DNA of 64,000 bases, taken from the NCBI RefSeq assembly GCF_002259485.1, contig NZ_NPGA01000018.1, positions 186,001-250,000 on the forward strand, written 5' to 3'. This DNA comes from Rhodococcus sp. 14-1411-2a (GTDB lineage: Bacteria > Actinomycetota > Actinomycetes > Mycobacteriales > Mycobacteriaceae). Of this stretch, positions 9,133 through 17,513 are shown piece by piece. The position numbers were made by a program, and so were the translations under genes. Each line of letters starts with the position of its first letter. Position 1 is the stretch's first letter. A model generated the notes under the pieces. That model ran no database searches and was not told the DNA's origin. It saw nothing but the letters and a program-made list of their open reading frames with translations.

Positions 9133-9369
9133 CGCATGCCGCCATGGACGAGTGTGATGGACCTGCATGGCATATTTGTCGTGCCGGGGACCCGGGACCG
9201 ATCGTCAATCCGACCCCGAAATACAGTAAGTGGGTCGGCGTGGAGGGCGAACCCGTCAGATTCGCAGCCGGTTTCGTTCGAGACGCCAGCGGCTGCGATT
9301 CTTGACTGTCGGTAGTGCGGCCAGGCTAGGCTCGAGCCGATCGTCAGCCGTCGAGAAGCAGGGGGAGAA

Positions 9370-10104
9370 GTGGCCGAACCGGCACCGCTCAAAGGCACAG
9401 CCAAGAGCGTCCCCGCATATGCGGTCCTTGCGGGACATCTGCGCACCCGCATCCTGTCGGGTGAATTGCAGCCTGGTGAGCGCCTCCCCGGCGAAGCGGA
9501 GCTGACCGCAGAATTCGGCGTGGGTCGCAGCACCATTCGCGAGGCCCTTCGCTCCCTGGCCAGTCAGAACCTGATCGAGACGACCAGGGGAGTGACCGGG
9601 GGAAGCTTCGTCGCCGTCCCCAGCGTCGGGCACATCAGCGAGCACCTGGAAACCGGTGTGGCGCTCATGGCCGCCGCGGAGACCGTCACCGTCGACCAGC
9701 TCATGGAAGTGCGCAACCTGATGGAGGTGCCGGCCGCAGGCATCGCTGCGTTCCGCCGCACCGACGAGCATCTCGAACAGCTCAACGCGTCTATCTTCGA
9801 CCCCAACGAAGTGCAGGGACCCGAGACCTTCGCCAAGAACCAGGAATTCCACCTCGTCTTGCTTCGTGCGGCGCACAACCCTCTGCTCGAGCTCATCACC
9901 GCGCCTGTCTTCCGAGTGCTGTCCGGCCGATTCGGGCGTGATCACGCGCCCGAAGGTTTCTGGCAATGCGTCGACAGTGACCATCGGAGTCTGCGCGACG
10001 TGGTGGCCGCGGGTGATTCGATGGCCGCGATGGACCTGATGCGTAAGCACCTCGACCACCTCGGGGACTCCTACCGTCAGATGGATCGACTCCGCAAGCC
10101 GTAA
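9370..10104 (+). CDS. FadR-subfamily GntR transcriptional regulator (wHTH + FCD)
   Basis: A 244-aa DNA-binding regulator. The winged helix spans about residues 12-80, with LPGEAELTAEFGVGRSTIRE forming the GntR recognition region. The C-terminal FCD ligand-binding domain (about 95-235) shows VRNLMEVPAAGIAA, the F-H pair NQEFHLVLLRAAHN and DSDHRSLRDVVAAGD, with the Asp/His residues expected for metal-assisted carboxylate binding. GTG at 9370 follows GGGGGAGAA. A TTGACT (9302-9307) and TAGGCT (9327-9332) pair with 19-bp spacing may be its promoter. The palindrome just downstream at 10178-10192, repeated in front of the paralogous operon, is the probable operator, so it most likely represses the MaoC-CaiB-PrpD-ACAD-CitE operon. 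Confidence 0.9.
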   Translation: MAEPAPLKGTAKSVPAYAVLAGHLRTRILSGELQPGERLPGEAELTAEFGVGRSTIREALRSLASQNLIETTRGVTGGSFVAVPSVGHISEHLETGVALMAAAETVTVDQLMEVRNLMEVPAAGIAAFRRTDEHLEQLNASIFDPNEVQGPETFAKNQEFHLVLLRAAHNPLLELITAPVFRVLSGRFGRDHAPEGFWQCVDSDHRSLRDVVAAGDSMAAMDLMRKHLDHLGDSYRQMDRLRKP

Positions 10105-10197
10105 AACATCTGCTCTTTAACGAGCCGTTCTACGTGAAGCCCCTCGAAAATCGGTTTCGCTGAAGCCTTGACGCCGTAAACATCTGATGTTTATGGT
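10104..10197 (+). promoter_or_regulatory. Promoter and GntR operator of the itaconate-type operon
   Basis: TTGACG (10168-10173) and TATGGT (10192-10197) are separated by 18 bp. AAACATCTGATGTTT at 10178-10192 is a perfect 7-bp inverted repeat around one central base and fills the spacer. A half-site AAACATCTG stands at 10104-10112 right after the regulator's stop. The same operator occurs at 6380-6394 on the other strand, in an identical promoter context. The arrangement predicts repression by the upstream FadR-family protein, relieved by a pathway acid or acyl-CoA. Confidence 0.7.
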
Positions 10198-10236
10198 CTA
10201 GGTAAGGCACTCGCCAAACCGACACGAGGAGACACG

Positions 10237-10785
10237 GTGGCAATCCATCCGGCCGTTCTGGGGCGCTTCTTCGACGACTACGCCGTGGGGGACGTCTACC
10301 AACATCCCTTCGGGCGGACGATCTCGGAGACCGACAACACGTGGATCACGCTGCTGTCGCTCAACACCAACCAAAATCACTTCAACGCGCACCTGGCATC
10401 GCAGAACCCCATCACCGAGGGGCGCGTCATCGTCAACTCCGGCTTCACAGTCTCTGTGGTACTGGGACTTTCGGTGATCGACATGAGTCAGAACGCAATC
10501 TCGAACCTGGCCTTCACCGACATCAAGATGTCCCACCCGGTCTACGCAGGCGACACCCTGTACGCCGAAAGCATCTGCACCGGGCTGCGCAAGTCCGAGT
10601 CCAGGCCATACGCCGGCATCGTCTCGATGATCACCCGCGGCCTCAATCAGGATGGCGTCGAGGTCATTTCGTGGAAGCGCTCGGTCATGGTCGCCACCCG
10701 CGACAGCGGCATCGGGCAGAACTACTTTCCTGAAGCACAGAACGGCCCGCTCGAACTCCCCACGACGAAAGATTCCGACGCATGA
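10237..10785 (+). CDS. MaoC-like acyl-CoA hydratase (candidate itaconyl-CoA hydratase)
   Basis: A 182-aa hot-dog-fold protein. The N-terminal pattern GRFFDDYAVGDVYQHPFGRT, then ETDNTWITLLSLNTNQNHFN and NPITEGRVIVNSGFTVSVV, and finally HPVYAGDTLYAES define the MaoC mesaconyl/itaconyl-CoA hydratase-type subfamily. GTG at 10237 follows GAGGAG. The next gene overlaps by ATGA. In Pseudomonas aeruginosa a MaoC-like protein encoded with a CaiB-type CoA transferase and a CitE-like lyase hydrates itaconyl-CoA to citramalyl-CoA; the same neighbours here support that role by inference. A hydratase for mesaconyl-CoA is the main alternative. Confidence 0.88.
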   Translation: MAIHPAVLGRFFDDYAVGDVYQHPFGRTISETDNTWITLLSLNTNQNHFNAHLASQNPITEGRVIVNSGFTVSVVLGLSVIDMSQNAISNLAFTDIKMSHPVYAGDTLYAESICTGLRKSESRPYAGIVSMITRGLNQDGVEVISWKRSVMVATRDSGIGQNYFPEAQNGPLELPTTKDSDA

Positions 10786-11999
10786 GGCCACTCGAAGACG
10801 TCCGCATCATCTCCCTCGAGCAGTACGGCGCAGGCCCGTTCGGCAGCCTGCATCTGGCCGACCTCGGCGCGGATGTCATCAAGATCGAGGACCCCAGTGT
10901 CGGCGGCGACGTCGGACGCTACGTCCCGCCCTACAACGAGGGCGAGGACTCGCTCTTCTTCGAGAGCTTCAACCGCAACAAACGGTCTCTCTCCCTTGAT
11001 CTTTCGACCCCGAGCGGTCGAGCGGTGTTCGAGGACCTCGTCCGCACCAGCGACGCCGTCTACTCCAACCTCCGCGGTGACGTGCCCGAGAAGATCGGCA
11101 TCACCTACGACCAGCTCAAGCACCTCAATCCCGCGATCGTGTGCTGCAGCCTCACCGGCTTCGGCATGACCGGCCCTCGTGCGAAAGAGCCTGGCTACGA
11201 CTACATTCTGCAAGGCCTCGCCGGCTGGATGAGCGTCACCGGCGACCCGGACGGCCCGCCGACGAAATCCGGTCTGTCGCTGGTCGATTACTCCGGTGGC
11301 TTCGTCGCCGCTATTTCGCTGCTGTCTGGATTGCACGCCGCCCGACGCGACGGCATCGGCGGTGACTGCGACGTCTCGCTGTACGACACGGCGATGTCTC
11401 TGCTCACGTACCCCGCGACGTGGCACCTCAACGCCGGGTTCGAACCGATCCGCACGAAGAACTCGGCCCACCCCTCCCTGGTTCCGTTCCAGGCCTTCGA
11501 GGCAACGGACGGCTGGCTCATCGTCGGCTGCGCGAAGGAGAAGTTCTGGGACCGGCTCGTCGTCGCCATCGACCGACCGGACCTCGGTGCCGATCCACGG
11601 TTCAGCAACTTCTCGCTGCGCGGCAAGCACCAGGACGTACTGTTGCCGATCCTGGAAGAGGTGTTCGCCACCAATACCGTCGAACATTGGCTCTCGAAGC
11701 TCGGCCCGGCCGGGGTGCCTACCGGCCCGATCAACGACGTCGAGCACGCTTTGACCGAACCGCACACGATCGCCCGCAATCTTGTTGTCGAGACCGAGCA
11801 TCCGGTGTACAACACGGTGCGTCAGGTCGCGTCCCCGGTGAACTTCGGTTCCGAGGCCAAGCAGTACCGCCGAGCGCCGCAGCGCAACGAGCACTTCGAC
11901 GACATCGTGCGTGACCAACTGGGCTACGACGACGAACGCGTCGCAAAACTCAAGGCCGAGGGTGCGTTCGGAACGGCGAAGGATGAGGTGCGGGCGTGA
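10782..11999 (+). CDS. CaiB/BaiF-family CoA transferase (candidate itaconate CoA transferase)
   Basis: A 405-aa type III CoA transferase. MRPLEDVRIISLEQYGAGPF opens the Rossmann-like first domain. HLADLGADVIKIEDP, SFNRNKRSLSLDLS, SNLRGDVPEKIG and EPGYDYILQGLAGWMSVTG follow; the Asp in GYDY is the expected acyl acceptor. It overlaps the hydratase by ATGA and the PrpD gene by GTGA, a tightly coupled trio. In the known pathway such an enzyme transfers CoA from succinyl-CoA to itaconate. The donor and acceptor here are inferred from context. It is distinct from the CaiB protein at 2212-3384. Confidence 0.88.
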   Translation: MRPLEDVRIISLEQYGAGPFGSLHLADLGADVIKIEDPSVGGDVGRYVPPYNEGEDSLFFESFNRNKRSLSLDLSTPSGRAVFEDLVRTSDAVYSNLRGDVPEKIGITYDQLKHLNPAIVCCSLTGFGMTGPRAKEPGYDYILQGLAGWMSVTGDPDGPPTKSGLSLVDYSGGFVAAISLLSGLHAARRDGIGGDCDVSLYDTAMSLLTYPATWHLNAGFEPIRTKNSAHPSLVPFQAFEATDGWLIVGCAKEKFWDRLVVAIDRPDLGADPRFSNFSLRGKHQDVLLPILEEVFATNTVEHWLSKLGPAGVPTGPINDVEHALTEPHTIARNLVVETEHPVYNTVRQVASPVNFGSEAKQYRRAPQRNEHFDDIVRDQLGYDDERVAKLKAEGAFGTAKDEVRA

Positions 12000-13366
12000 C
12001 CTCGACGGTTCTGGCGGAGTGGGCATCGAGTGTCACCGTCGCCGATCTGTCCGAGAACGTCCGGCACGCGGCCGCGCGTCACCTACTCGATGGCGTCGGT
12101 AACACCGTTGCGGCCCAGCGCCTCGGCTACGGCCGACCGGGCTGGACAGTGGCCGACACCCTTGGCGGACCACCCGAGGCGCGGCCGCTCACCGGCACCC
12201 GAGGCCTGTCCGCGCCGGCCGCCGCCTTCGCGACCGGGGTGATGCTGCACTCTCTGGACTTCGACGACACGCATGCCGGTGCGCTGGTGCACGCGACGGC
12301 GGTGTCGTTGCCCGCTGCATTCGCCGTCGGGCAGCAGGTGTCGGCCTCCGGGGCGGATGTGTTGACCGCCGCGACTCTGGGCCTCGAAACTGCCTGTCGT
12401 CTCGGTGAAGTCAGTCCCCACGGATTCCACGCTCGGGGCGTGCATGCCACGGCAGCGGTGGGACCGTTGACAGCCGCACTCGTCGCCGGACATCTCTCGA
12501 AGTTCGACACCGAGACGCTGGTCAACGCTCTGGGTATCGCCGGGTCGTCGAGTTCGGGATTGCTCGAGTTTCTCGATACCGACGCCGACACCAAGGCACT
12601 GCATCCCGGATCAGCCAGCATGAACGGTGTGCTGGCCGCCCGGCTCGCCGCTGCCGGTGCTACTGGACCGTCCTCGGTTCTGGAAGGTCGACGCGGCATC
12701 TACGCTGCGCTGACCGATCGGCCGACGAACTTCGCGGCACTGACAGAAGGACTCGGCACGCGGTGGGAAGCCACCCGAATCGGCATCAAGCCGTATCCCA
12801 GTTGCCAGCTTATGCACGTCACGCTCGACGCCGTCTCGGAGGCGCTCGGCGACAGTGCGGTTCAGGTTAGCGACGTCGCCGACATCGAGGTCTTCGTTCA
12901 CCCCGATTCGAGCCCGTTCGTCTGCGGACCCAACACCGGGGTCGCCTCACCGCGTAGTACGTACGACGGCAAGTTCGATCTGCCGTGGAGCGTCGCCGCG
13001 CTACTGCACGACGGCGCGATCACCGTCTCGACCTACACAGACGAATCCATCGCACGCGAGGACGTTCTTGTCACGGCCCGCAAGGTGCGGGTGACGAACC
13101 TCCCGTCGGAGGTTCCCGCGGCGGCCGCGTCGGGCAGGGCAGTTCTCACCCTTACCGACGGACGAGTGCTCGACGCCTCCGTCGGCGGCAGCCAAGGATC
13201 TGCCGGGTTCCCGTTGAGCGACGACCGGCTGCTGGAGAAGTTTCTCGCCAACTGCAGCAACGACTCTCGTGCAGGAGAACTCGCCGACCGCATCCTCGGA
13301 TTGGTCGACGAACCCGACCTGACCGCCATTCTCGATCTCGCCGCAGCCATCGCGCCGGCACCCTGA
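11996..13366 (+). CDS. MmgE/PrpD-family protein, paralogue 2
   Basis: A 456-aa protein of the MmgE/PrpD superfamily, with RHLLDGVGNTVAAQRLGYGR, LHSLDFDDTHAGALVHATA, GLETACRLGEVSPHGFHARG, GIAGSSSSGLLEFLDTDADT and KPYPSCQLMHVTLDAV. GTG start overlaps the CoA transferase stop. A MmgE/PrpD gene is also part of the P. aeruginosa itaconate operon. The superfamily contains cis-aconitate decarboxylases that make itaconate and methylcitrate dehydratases. A dehydratase or isomerase acting on a tricarboxylate or methyl-branched acid is therefore likely, but which one is open. It is nearly collinear with paralogue 1 at 4519-5910. Confidence 0.9.
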   Translation: MTSTVLAEWASSVTVADLSENVRHAAARHLLDGVGNTVAAQRLGYGRPGWTVADTLGGPPEARPLTGTRGLSAPAAAFATGVMLHSLDFDDTHAGALVHATAVSLPAAFAVGQQVSASGADVLTAATLGLETACRLGEVSPHGFHARGVHATAAVGPLTAALVAGHLSKFDTETLVNALGIAGSSSSGLLEFLDTDADTKALHPGSASMNGVLAARLAAAGATGPSSVLEGRRGIYAALTDRPTNFAALTEGLGTRWEATRIGIKPYPSCQLMHVTLDAVSEALGDSAVQVSDVADIEVFVHPDSSPFVCGPNTGVASPRSTYDGKFDLPWSVAALLHDGAITVSTYTDESIAREDVLVTARKVRVTNLPSEVPAAAASGRAVLTLTDGRVLDASVGGSQGSAGFPLSDDRLLEKFLANCSNDSRAGELADRILGLVDEPDLTAILDLAAAIAPAP

Positions 13367-13405
13367 CACTTCGATCGACGACACCCCAATCGACAGGACA
13401 TCATC

Positions 13406-14569
13406 ATGGATTTCACGTACGACGAACAGCAGATGGCATTCCGGAAAGCGTTGCGCACCTTCGTCGACAAGGAAATCATCCCCGTCGCCAACGAGTGGGA
13501 GAAGACGGGTCGATACCCCACCGAGATCGTCGAACACATGAAGGCCATGGGCCTGTTCGGGATCACGACGCCCGAAGAGTACGGCGGCCTCGACCTCGAC
13601 AAGGTCTCGTTCACCCTCGTCTACGAAGAACTCGCCCGGGGATGGATGGGCGTTGCCGGAATTCTCGGCAGCCACAACCTCTCGTGCTGGATGATCGGCA
13701 AGCACGGTACCGAGGAGCAGAAGAAGACACTGCTGCCCAAGCTTGCGTCCGGTGAATGGCGCACGGGAGTCGGCCTGACCGAGCCCGGTGCCGGAACCGA
13801 CCTGCAGGGCATCAAGACCACCGCCAAGCGCGACGGCGACCACTACGTCGTCAACGGTGCGAAGACATGGATCACCAACGCCCGACACGCGAATGTGCTT
13901 CCGGTACTGGTCAAGACCGACAGCACGACGACGCCGGCACACAAGGGCATGTCGCTGCTGTTGATCGACACCACGACCGACGGGTTCGAGGTCCAGCGCG
14001 ACATGGGCAAGCTCGGCTACAAGGGCACCGAGTCGTGTGAGATCACGTTCACCGATGTGCGCGTTCCCGTCGACGCGCTGCTCGGTGGTGTCGAGGGCCG
14101 TGGTCTGCAGCAGGCGCTGTCGGGTCTCGAGATCGGTCGTCTCAACATCGCCGGACGCAGCGTCGGCATTGCGCAGGCTGCCTACGACGCTGCACTTGAA
14201 TACGCGAAGCAGCGCACCGCATTCGGTCAGCCCATCGCCGAGTTCCAGGCCATTCAGCTCAAGATCGCCGACATCGCGACCCAGCTGCAGGCAGCGCGCT
14301 TGATGACGTACTGGGCTGCATCGCAGGCAGATTCGGGTAAGCGCGTAGACATGGAAGCAGGCATGGCGAAGTACTTCGCCTCCGAGGCCGCCATCACCGC
14401 CAGCCTCGAAGCCATGCGCATTCACGGTGGCTACGGCTACTCCACCGAATTCGTCGTCGAGCGCCTCTACCGTGACGCCCCGCTGATGGCCATCGGTGAG
14501 GGCACCAACGACATCATGCGCACCGTCATCGCCAAGTCCCTCGTCGCGGGTACGGGGGTCATCGGATGA
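13406..14569 (+). CDS. Acyl-CoA dehydrogenase
   Basis: A 387-aa FAD enzyme of normal ACAD length. It shows YDEQQMAFRKALRTFVDKEI at the N-terminus, the FAD/substrate motif GVGLTEPGAGTDLQGIKTTA, KTWITNARHA, and the C-terminal MRIHGGYGYSTEFVVERLYR followed by GEGTNDIMRTVIA; the Glu in GEGTN is the likely catalytic base. It lies 39 nt after the PrpD gene and overlaps the CitE-like gene by ATGA. An ACAD also occurs in the Pseudomonas itaconate locus, where a C5-branched dicarboxylyl-CoA such as methylsuccinyl-CoA is a plausible substrate. The chain-length class was not determined. Confidence 0.92.
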   Translation: MDFTYDEQQMAFRKALRTFVDKEIIPVANEWEKTGRYPTEIVEHMKAMGLFGITTPEEYGGLDLDKVSFTLVYEELARGWMGVAGILGSHNLSCWMIGKHGTEEQKKTLLPKLASGEWRTGVGLTEPGAGTDLQGIKTTAKRDGDHYVVNGAKTWITNARHANVLPVLVKTDSTTTPAHKGMSLLLIDTTTDGFEVQRDMGKLGYKGTESCEITFTDVRVPVDALLGGVEGRGLQQALSGLEIGRLNIAGRSVGIAQAAYDAALEYAKQRTAFGQPIAEFQAIQLKIADIATQLQAARLMTYWAASQADSGKRVDMEAGMAKYFASEAAITASLEAMRIHGGYGYSTEFVVERLYRDAPLMAIGEGTNDIMRTVIAKSLVAGTGVIG

Positions 14570-15396
14570 GGTCGGCTCTGACGTACCTCTACGTTCCCGG
14601 GGACGTGCCGGAGCGCTTCGACAAGGCACTGGCATCGGGCACCGACGCAGTGGTGCTGGATCTGGAGGACGCCGTCACCGCGGCGAACAAGGACCACGCG
14701 CGTGCGACGGTGGCTGCGTGGGTTGCGGCCTGCGAACCGGGTGACGTGCAGATCTGGGTACGGGTCAATCCAGGGGCGTTGCAGGAGAATGACATTCGCG
14801 CGGTAATGCACCCGAACTTGACGGGTATCTGGTTGCCGAAGGTGTCGTCTGCTCGCGAGGTGGAGCTGGCCGATGCTCTACTGAGTGGCAGTAGCGCGGT
14901 GGTGTCGCCCCTCATCGAGACGGCCGCCGGAGTGTTCGCCGCTCTCGAGATCGCCCGTGCGCCTCGGGTCAAGTTTCTCCAGATCGGTGAGGTGGATCTC
15001 GCCGCCGATCTGGGCGTCGACGGTTCTGCGGAGTCGCTGTCGTTCGTGCGCGCTCAGGTGGTCGCAGCAAGCGTGGCGGCGGGTATCGATCCACCGCCTG
15101 CAGCGGTGTCGCGAAACTTCCGAGATGCCGATGCGTTCGAGGCTGATACGCGCACTCTGGCCGGTCTCGGTTTTGTCGGCCGCGCGTGTATTCATCCGGC
15201 TCAACTCGCGCCTGTCCGAACGGTATTCGTGCCGTCGGAGACGGAGGTCCGCGAGGCTGAGGAACTGTTGGCCGACTTGGAGCGTGCCGAGTCCGGTGTG
15301 GCGGTCGACAGCAAGGGATTCCTGATCGACGAGGCGGTGGCCCGAACCGCTCGACGAACGGTGGAACGTGCCGCGCGGGAGTCGATCAGCACCTGA
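14566..15396 (+). CDS. CitE-like HpcH/HpaI lyase (candidate citramalyl-CoA lyase)
   Basis: A 276-aa TIM-barrel C-C lyase. LTYLYVPGDVPERFDKALAS at the start, DAVVLDLEDAV at about residues 27-37, SPLIETAAGVFAA, FLQIGEVDLAADLGVD and GRACIHPAQL identify the citrate-lyase-beta-like family; the acidic residues of LEDAV, ET and GEVDL bind the divalent metal. It is the last gene of the five-gene operon, with start overlapping the ACAD stop. A lyase splitting citramalyl-CoA to acetyl-CoA and pyruvate would complete itaconate degradation, as in Pseudomonas Ccl and the mammalian and mycobacterial homologues. Malyl-CoA lyase activity is an alternative. Confidence 0.88.
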   Translation: MRSALTYLYVPGDVPERFDKALASGTDAVVLDLEDAVTAANKDHARATVAAWVAACEPGDVQIWVRVNPGALQENDIRAVMHPNLTGIWLPKVSSAREVELADALLSGSSAVVSPLIETAAGVFAALEIARAPRVKFLQIGEVDLAADLGVDGSAESLSFVRAQVVAASVAAGIDPPPAAVSRNFRDADAFEADTRTLAGLGFVGRACIHPAQLAPVRTVFVPSETEVREAEELLADLERAESGVAVDSKGFLIDEAVARTARRTVERAARESIST

Positions 15397-15461
15397 CGTC
15401 AGCCGAGTCCGGCAGCGCCGAGTCGGCCACTCGATGCCTGGCCTCGGACAATCGGCCGTGT

Positions 15462-16154
15462 TCACCAGGCCACGGATCCGGCGTCGTCGAAGAATCCGCC
15501 TCGCGGGCCATCGTCGGGCAGGGTGGCGAGCTTCAGAGCGATGCGCGCACCCTCCTCCGGCGTGCGTGTGGATGCAAATCCGGTGAAATCCGTTGCCACA
15601 TAGCCCGGGCAGCATGCATTCACGATCACCGCAGTGTCCGCGAGCTGCCGTGCGTACTGCACGGTCATCGCGTTCACCATGGTCTTGGAAGGAGCATATG
15701 CCGCCATGATCGGGCCGGTCTGTAGCGCGAGCGAGCCCATGTTGCTCGAGACATTGACAATGCGTGGCGAGGCAGACCGAAGAAGCGCCGGGAGTAGTGC
15801 GTTCGTCACTCTGATGACCCCGAATACGTTGGTATCGAGGGTAGTCCGCAGTACGTCGATATCGAGCGTCGTCGGATTCTGCTGTTCGCCGCCGGAAATG
15901 CCTGCATTGTTCACCAGTATGTCGAGGTCATGGATCGAGTCGGCCGCAGCGGCAACGCTGTGATCCGACGTGACATCGAGGGGGACTCCGAACGCGTCGA
16001 TGCCCGCAGCACGAAGCTTGTCGACCGCGTCCTGTCGTCGTCCATCGTTGCGGGCCCCGACTCCCACTCTGATTCCCTGCAGTCCGAGTCCGTGCGCGAT
16101 GGCAAAGCCGATCCCTTTGTTGGCGCCGGTGACCAGCGCGGTCTTCGTTGTCAT
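15462..16154 (-). CDS. Short-chain dehydrogenase/reductase
   Basis: A 230-aa classical SDR. TKTALVTGANKGIGFAIAHG gives the TGxxxGxG cofactor motif at about residues 9-16. DILVNNAGISGG is the NNAG motif, SSNMGSL supplies the catalytic Ser, and YAPSKTMVN the Tyr/Lys pair. The conserved PGYVATDFTG loop follows. The resemblance is to carbonyl-reductase-like SDRs. ATG at 16154 gives the normal SDR start; an ATG nine bases further upstream is also possible. It is divergent from a LysR-type gene, and the inverted repeat between them makes it the likely LysR target. Substrate unknown. Confidence 0.88.
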   Translation of the reverse strand: MTTKTALVTGANKGIGFAIAHGLGLQGIRVGVGARNDGRRQDAVDKLRAAGIDAFGVPLDVTSDHSVAAAADSIHDLDILVNNAGISGGEQQNPTTLDIDVLRTTLDTNVFGVIRVTNALLPALLRSASPRIVNVSSNMGSLALQTGPIMAAYAPSKTMVNAMTVQYARQLADTAVIVNACCPGYVATDFTGFASTRTPEEGARIALKLATLPDDGPRGGFFDDAGSVAW

Positions 16155-16208
16155 GCAGTCCATGGTCGGCGTCTGGCGCAGGTGCGTCCAATACCGATCG
16201 ACCAACCA

Positions 16209-16238
16209 GTGATACTCAACGGGTATCACAACTAGGCT
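16209..16238 (+). promoter_or_regulatory. LysR-type operator overlapping the lysR promoter
   Basis: GTGATAC (16209-16215) and GTATCAC (16223-16229) form a perfect 7-bp inverted repeat with a 7-bp spacer, which contains the T-N11-A layout typical of LysR boxes. TAGGCT at 16233-16238 is a -10-like hexamer, 6 bp before the LysR GTG at 16245. No RBS precedes that start, so the message may be leaderless. The site lies between the divergent SDR and LysR genes, suited to autorepression and activation of the SDR. Confidence 0.6.
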
Positions 16239-16244
16239 GTCGGC

Positions 16245-17078
16245 GTGGATGATCTCGAAACGCGCGAACTCCGGTATTTCGTTGCCGTGGCCGAGGAACT
16301 GCACTTCGGACGCGCCGCGCAGCGCTTGGGGATCGCCCAGCCACCACTCTCGCGGGCGATCAGCAGGATGGAGCGCCGACTCGGCGTCACCCTCCTGGAT
16401 AGGAATCGTCGCGGAGTCGCTCTCACTGCTGCCGGTACCGTGCTCCTGAGGGATGCCATAACGGCGCTCGACGCCATCGCTGCGGCAGTGCAGCGAGCGC
16501 GAAGCGCTGGGAACGTCATCAAATTGGTGACCAAAGCCGGTGCGTCGCACGAGCTTTTACGACGCGTGCTCGACGCGCACCCCGCGAAGGTGGACATCGT
16601 GTTGTGTGAAGTCGGTGAGCAGGCCGAATATCTCCGCCGCGGTGACGCCGACGTGGCGTTGATGCATCGCCCTGTCGATGACCTGGTCGGGTTCGACTTC
16701 GAGGACCTCCTCACCGAGGGGCAGGTCGCGATCGTTCCGCGTGATCACCCCTTGGCCTCCAAAAGTGAAGTGGCCATGGATGATATCCGCGATGTGCCGG
16801 ACCTACCGATGGCCCGATGGCCGCAGCTCGACGGGACCTATTCGGAGGGGCCCGGGCCTGAGGTGCGCGCTCAATCGCAGATTGCCCAACTGGTCGCGCT
16901 GGGTCAGGCGCTGCTGGTGATCCCAGCGTCGAGTCGCGCGTGGCAGTGGCCCGACCACGTGGCCGTTCCTGTGGCCGATGCGCCGATGATTACGACGGTT
17001 ATCGCGTGGCCGGCCGGAGTCCGATCGCCGGCGGTATCGGCCTTGGTCACGTCGGCTGTCGGTGCATCTTTCCAATGA
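16245..17078 (+). CDS. LysR-family transcriptional regulator
   Basis: A 277-aa regulator. The N-terminal winged HTH covers about residues 1-65, with ELRYFVAVAEELHFGRAAQR then LGIAQPPLSRAISRMERRLG as the helix-turn-helix and linker. The remaining part is a periplasmic-binding-protein-like effector domain, slightly short for the family. GTG at 16245 gives the canonical LysR N-terminus. It is divergent from the SDR gene, with an inverted repeat of LysR-box form in the 90-bp gap. It probably controls that SDR and itself. The effector is unknown. Confidence 0.92.
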   Translation: MDDLETRELRYFVAVAEELHFGRAAQRLGIAQPPLSRAISRMERRLGVTLLDRNRRGVALTAAGTVLLRDAITALDAIAAAVQRARSAGNVIKLVTKAGASHELLRRVLDAHPAKVDIVLCEVGEQAEYLRRGDADVALMHRPVDDLVGFDFEDLLTEGQVAIVPRDHPLASKSEVAMDDIRDVPDLPMARWPQLDGTYSEGPGPEVRAQSQIAQLVALGQALLVIPASSRAWQWPDHVAVPVADAPMITTVIAWPAGVRSPAVSALVTSAVGASFQ

Positions 17079-17135
17079 CGAACTGAACCCGTCGGCGGTG
17101 CCGAATCGCCAACCGCCGTCGTACTGAGCGAGGCC

Positions 17136-17513
17136 TCAGCCGAAGGCAATGCGAAGCCCGACGCTCGCTGTGGCCCCGCCGGCGCTGAGGATGAAGTTGT
17201 GCCGTCCTTCGTCGCGGAACACCATCTGCATCGGCAGGAACCAGAATCGGTTCTCGCCGGTGAAGCCGGCACCGGGAATTTGCAGCCCCCGCTGATTCAC
17301 GATGTGTTCGCCGTTCGCGTCGAGCACTTCGAGAGTCGCGGGAAAGTCCTTACCGATGTCATCGGGTCCCGTCTGCAACAGTGCGACCAGCCGGCATTCG
17401 AGCATGCGGGTGTCGCGAGGAACCGTGCAGGTATCCCAGACGCCGCCGAGGATGTCGAGCATGTCGTTGGAGGCTCGCGCGTACTCGGCGAAGAACAATC
17501 CGGTGATGATCAT
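17136..17513 (-). CDS. Conserved hypothetical protein (DUF6941-like)
   Basis: A 125-aa soluble protein beginning ITGLFFAEYARASNDMLDIL followed by GGVWDTCTVPRD, with later FPATLEVLDANGEH and LPMQMVFRDEGRHNFILSAGG. The alternating pattern suggests a small beta-sandwich. The opening LLxAEYARxxxDxLxILGGxWD resembles, from memory, the actinobacterial DUF6941 group, whose function is unknown. The ATG overlaps the TGA of the upstream 275-aa gene (17513-17510), so the two are co-translated. No catalytic motif is evident. Confidence 0.75.
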   Translation of the reverse strand: MIITGLFFAEYARASNDMLDILGGVWDTCTVPRDTRMLECRLVALLQTGPDDIGKDFPATLEVLDANGEHIVNQRGLQIPGAGFTGENRFWFLPMQMVFRDEGRHNFILSAGGATASVGLRIAFG

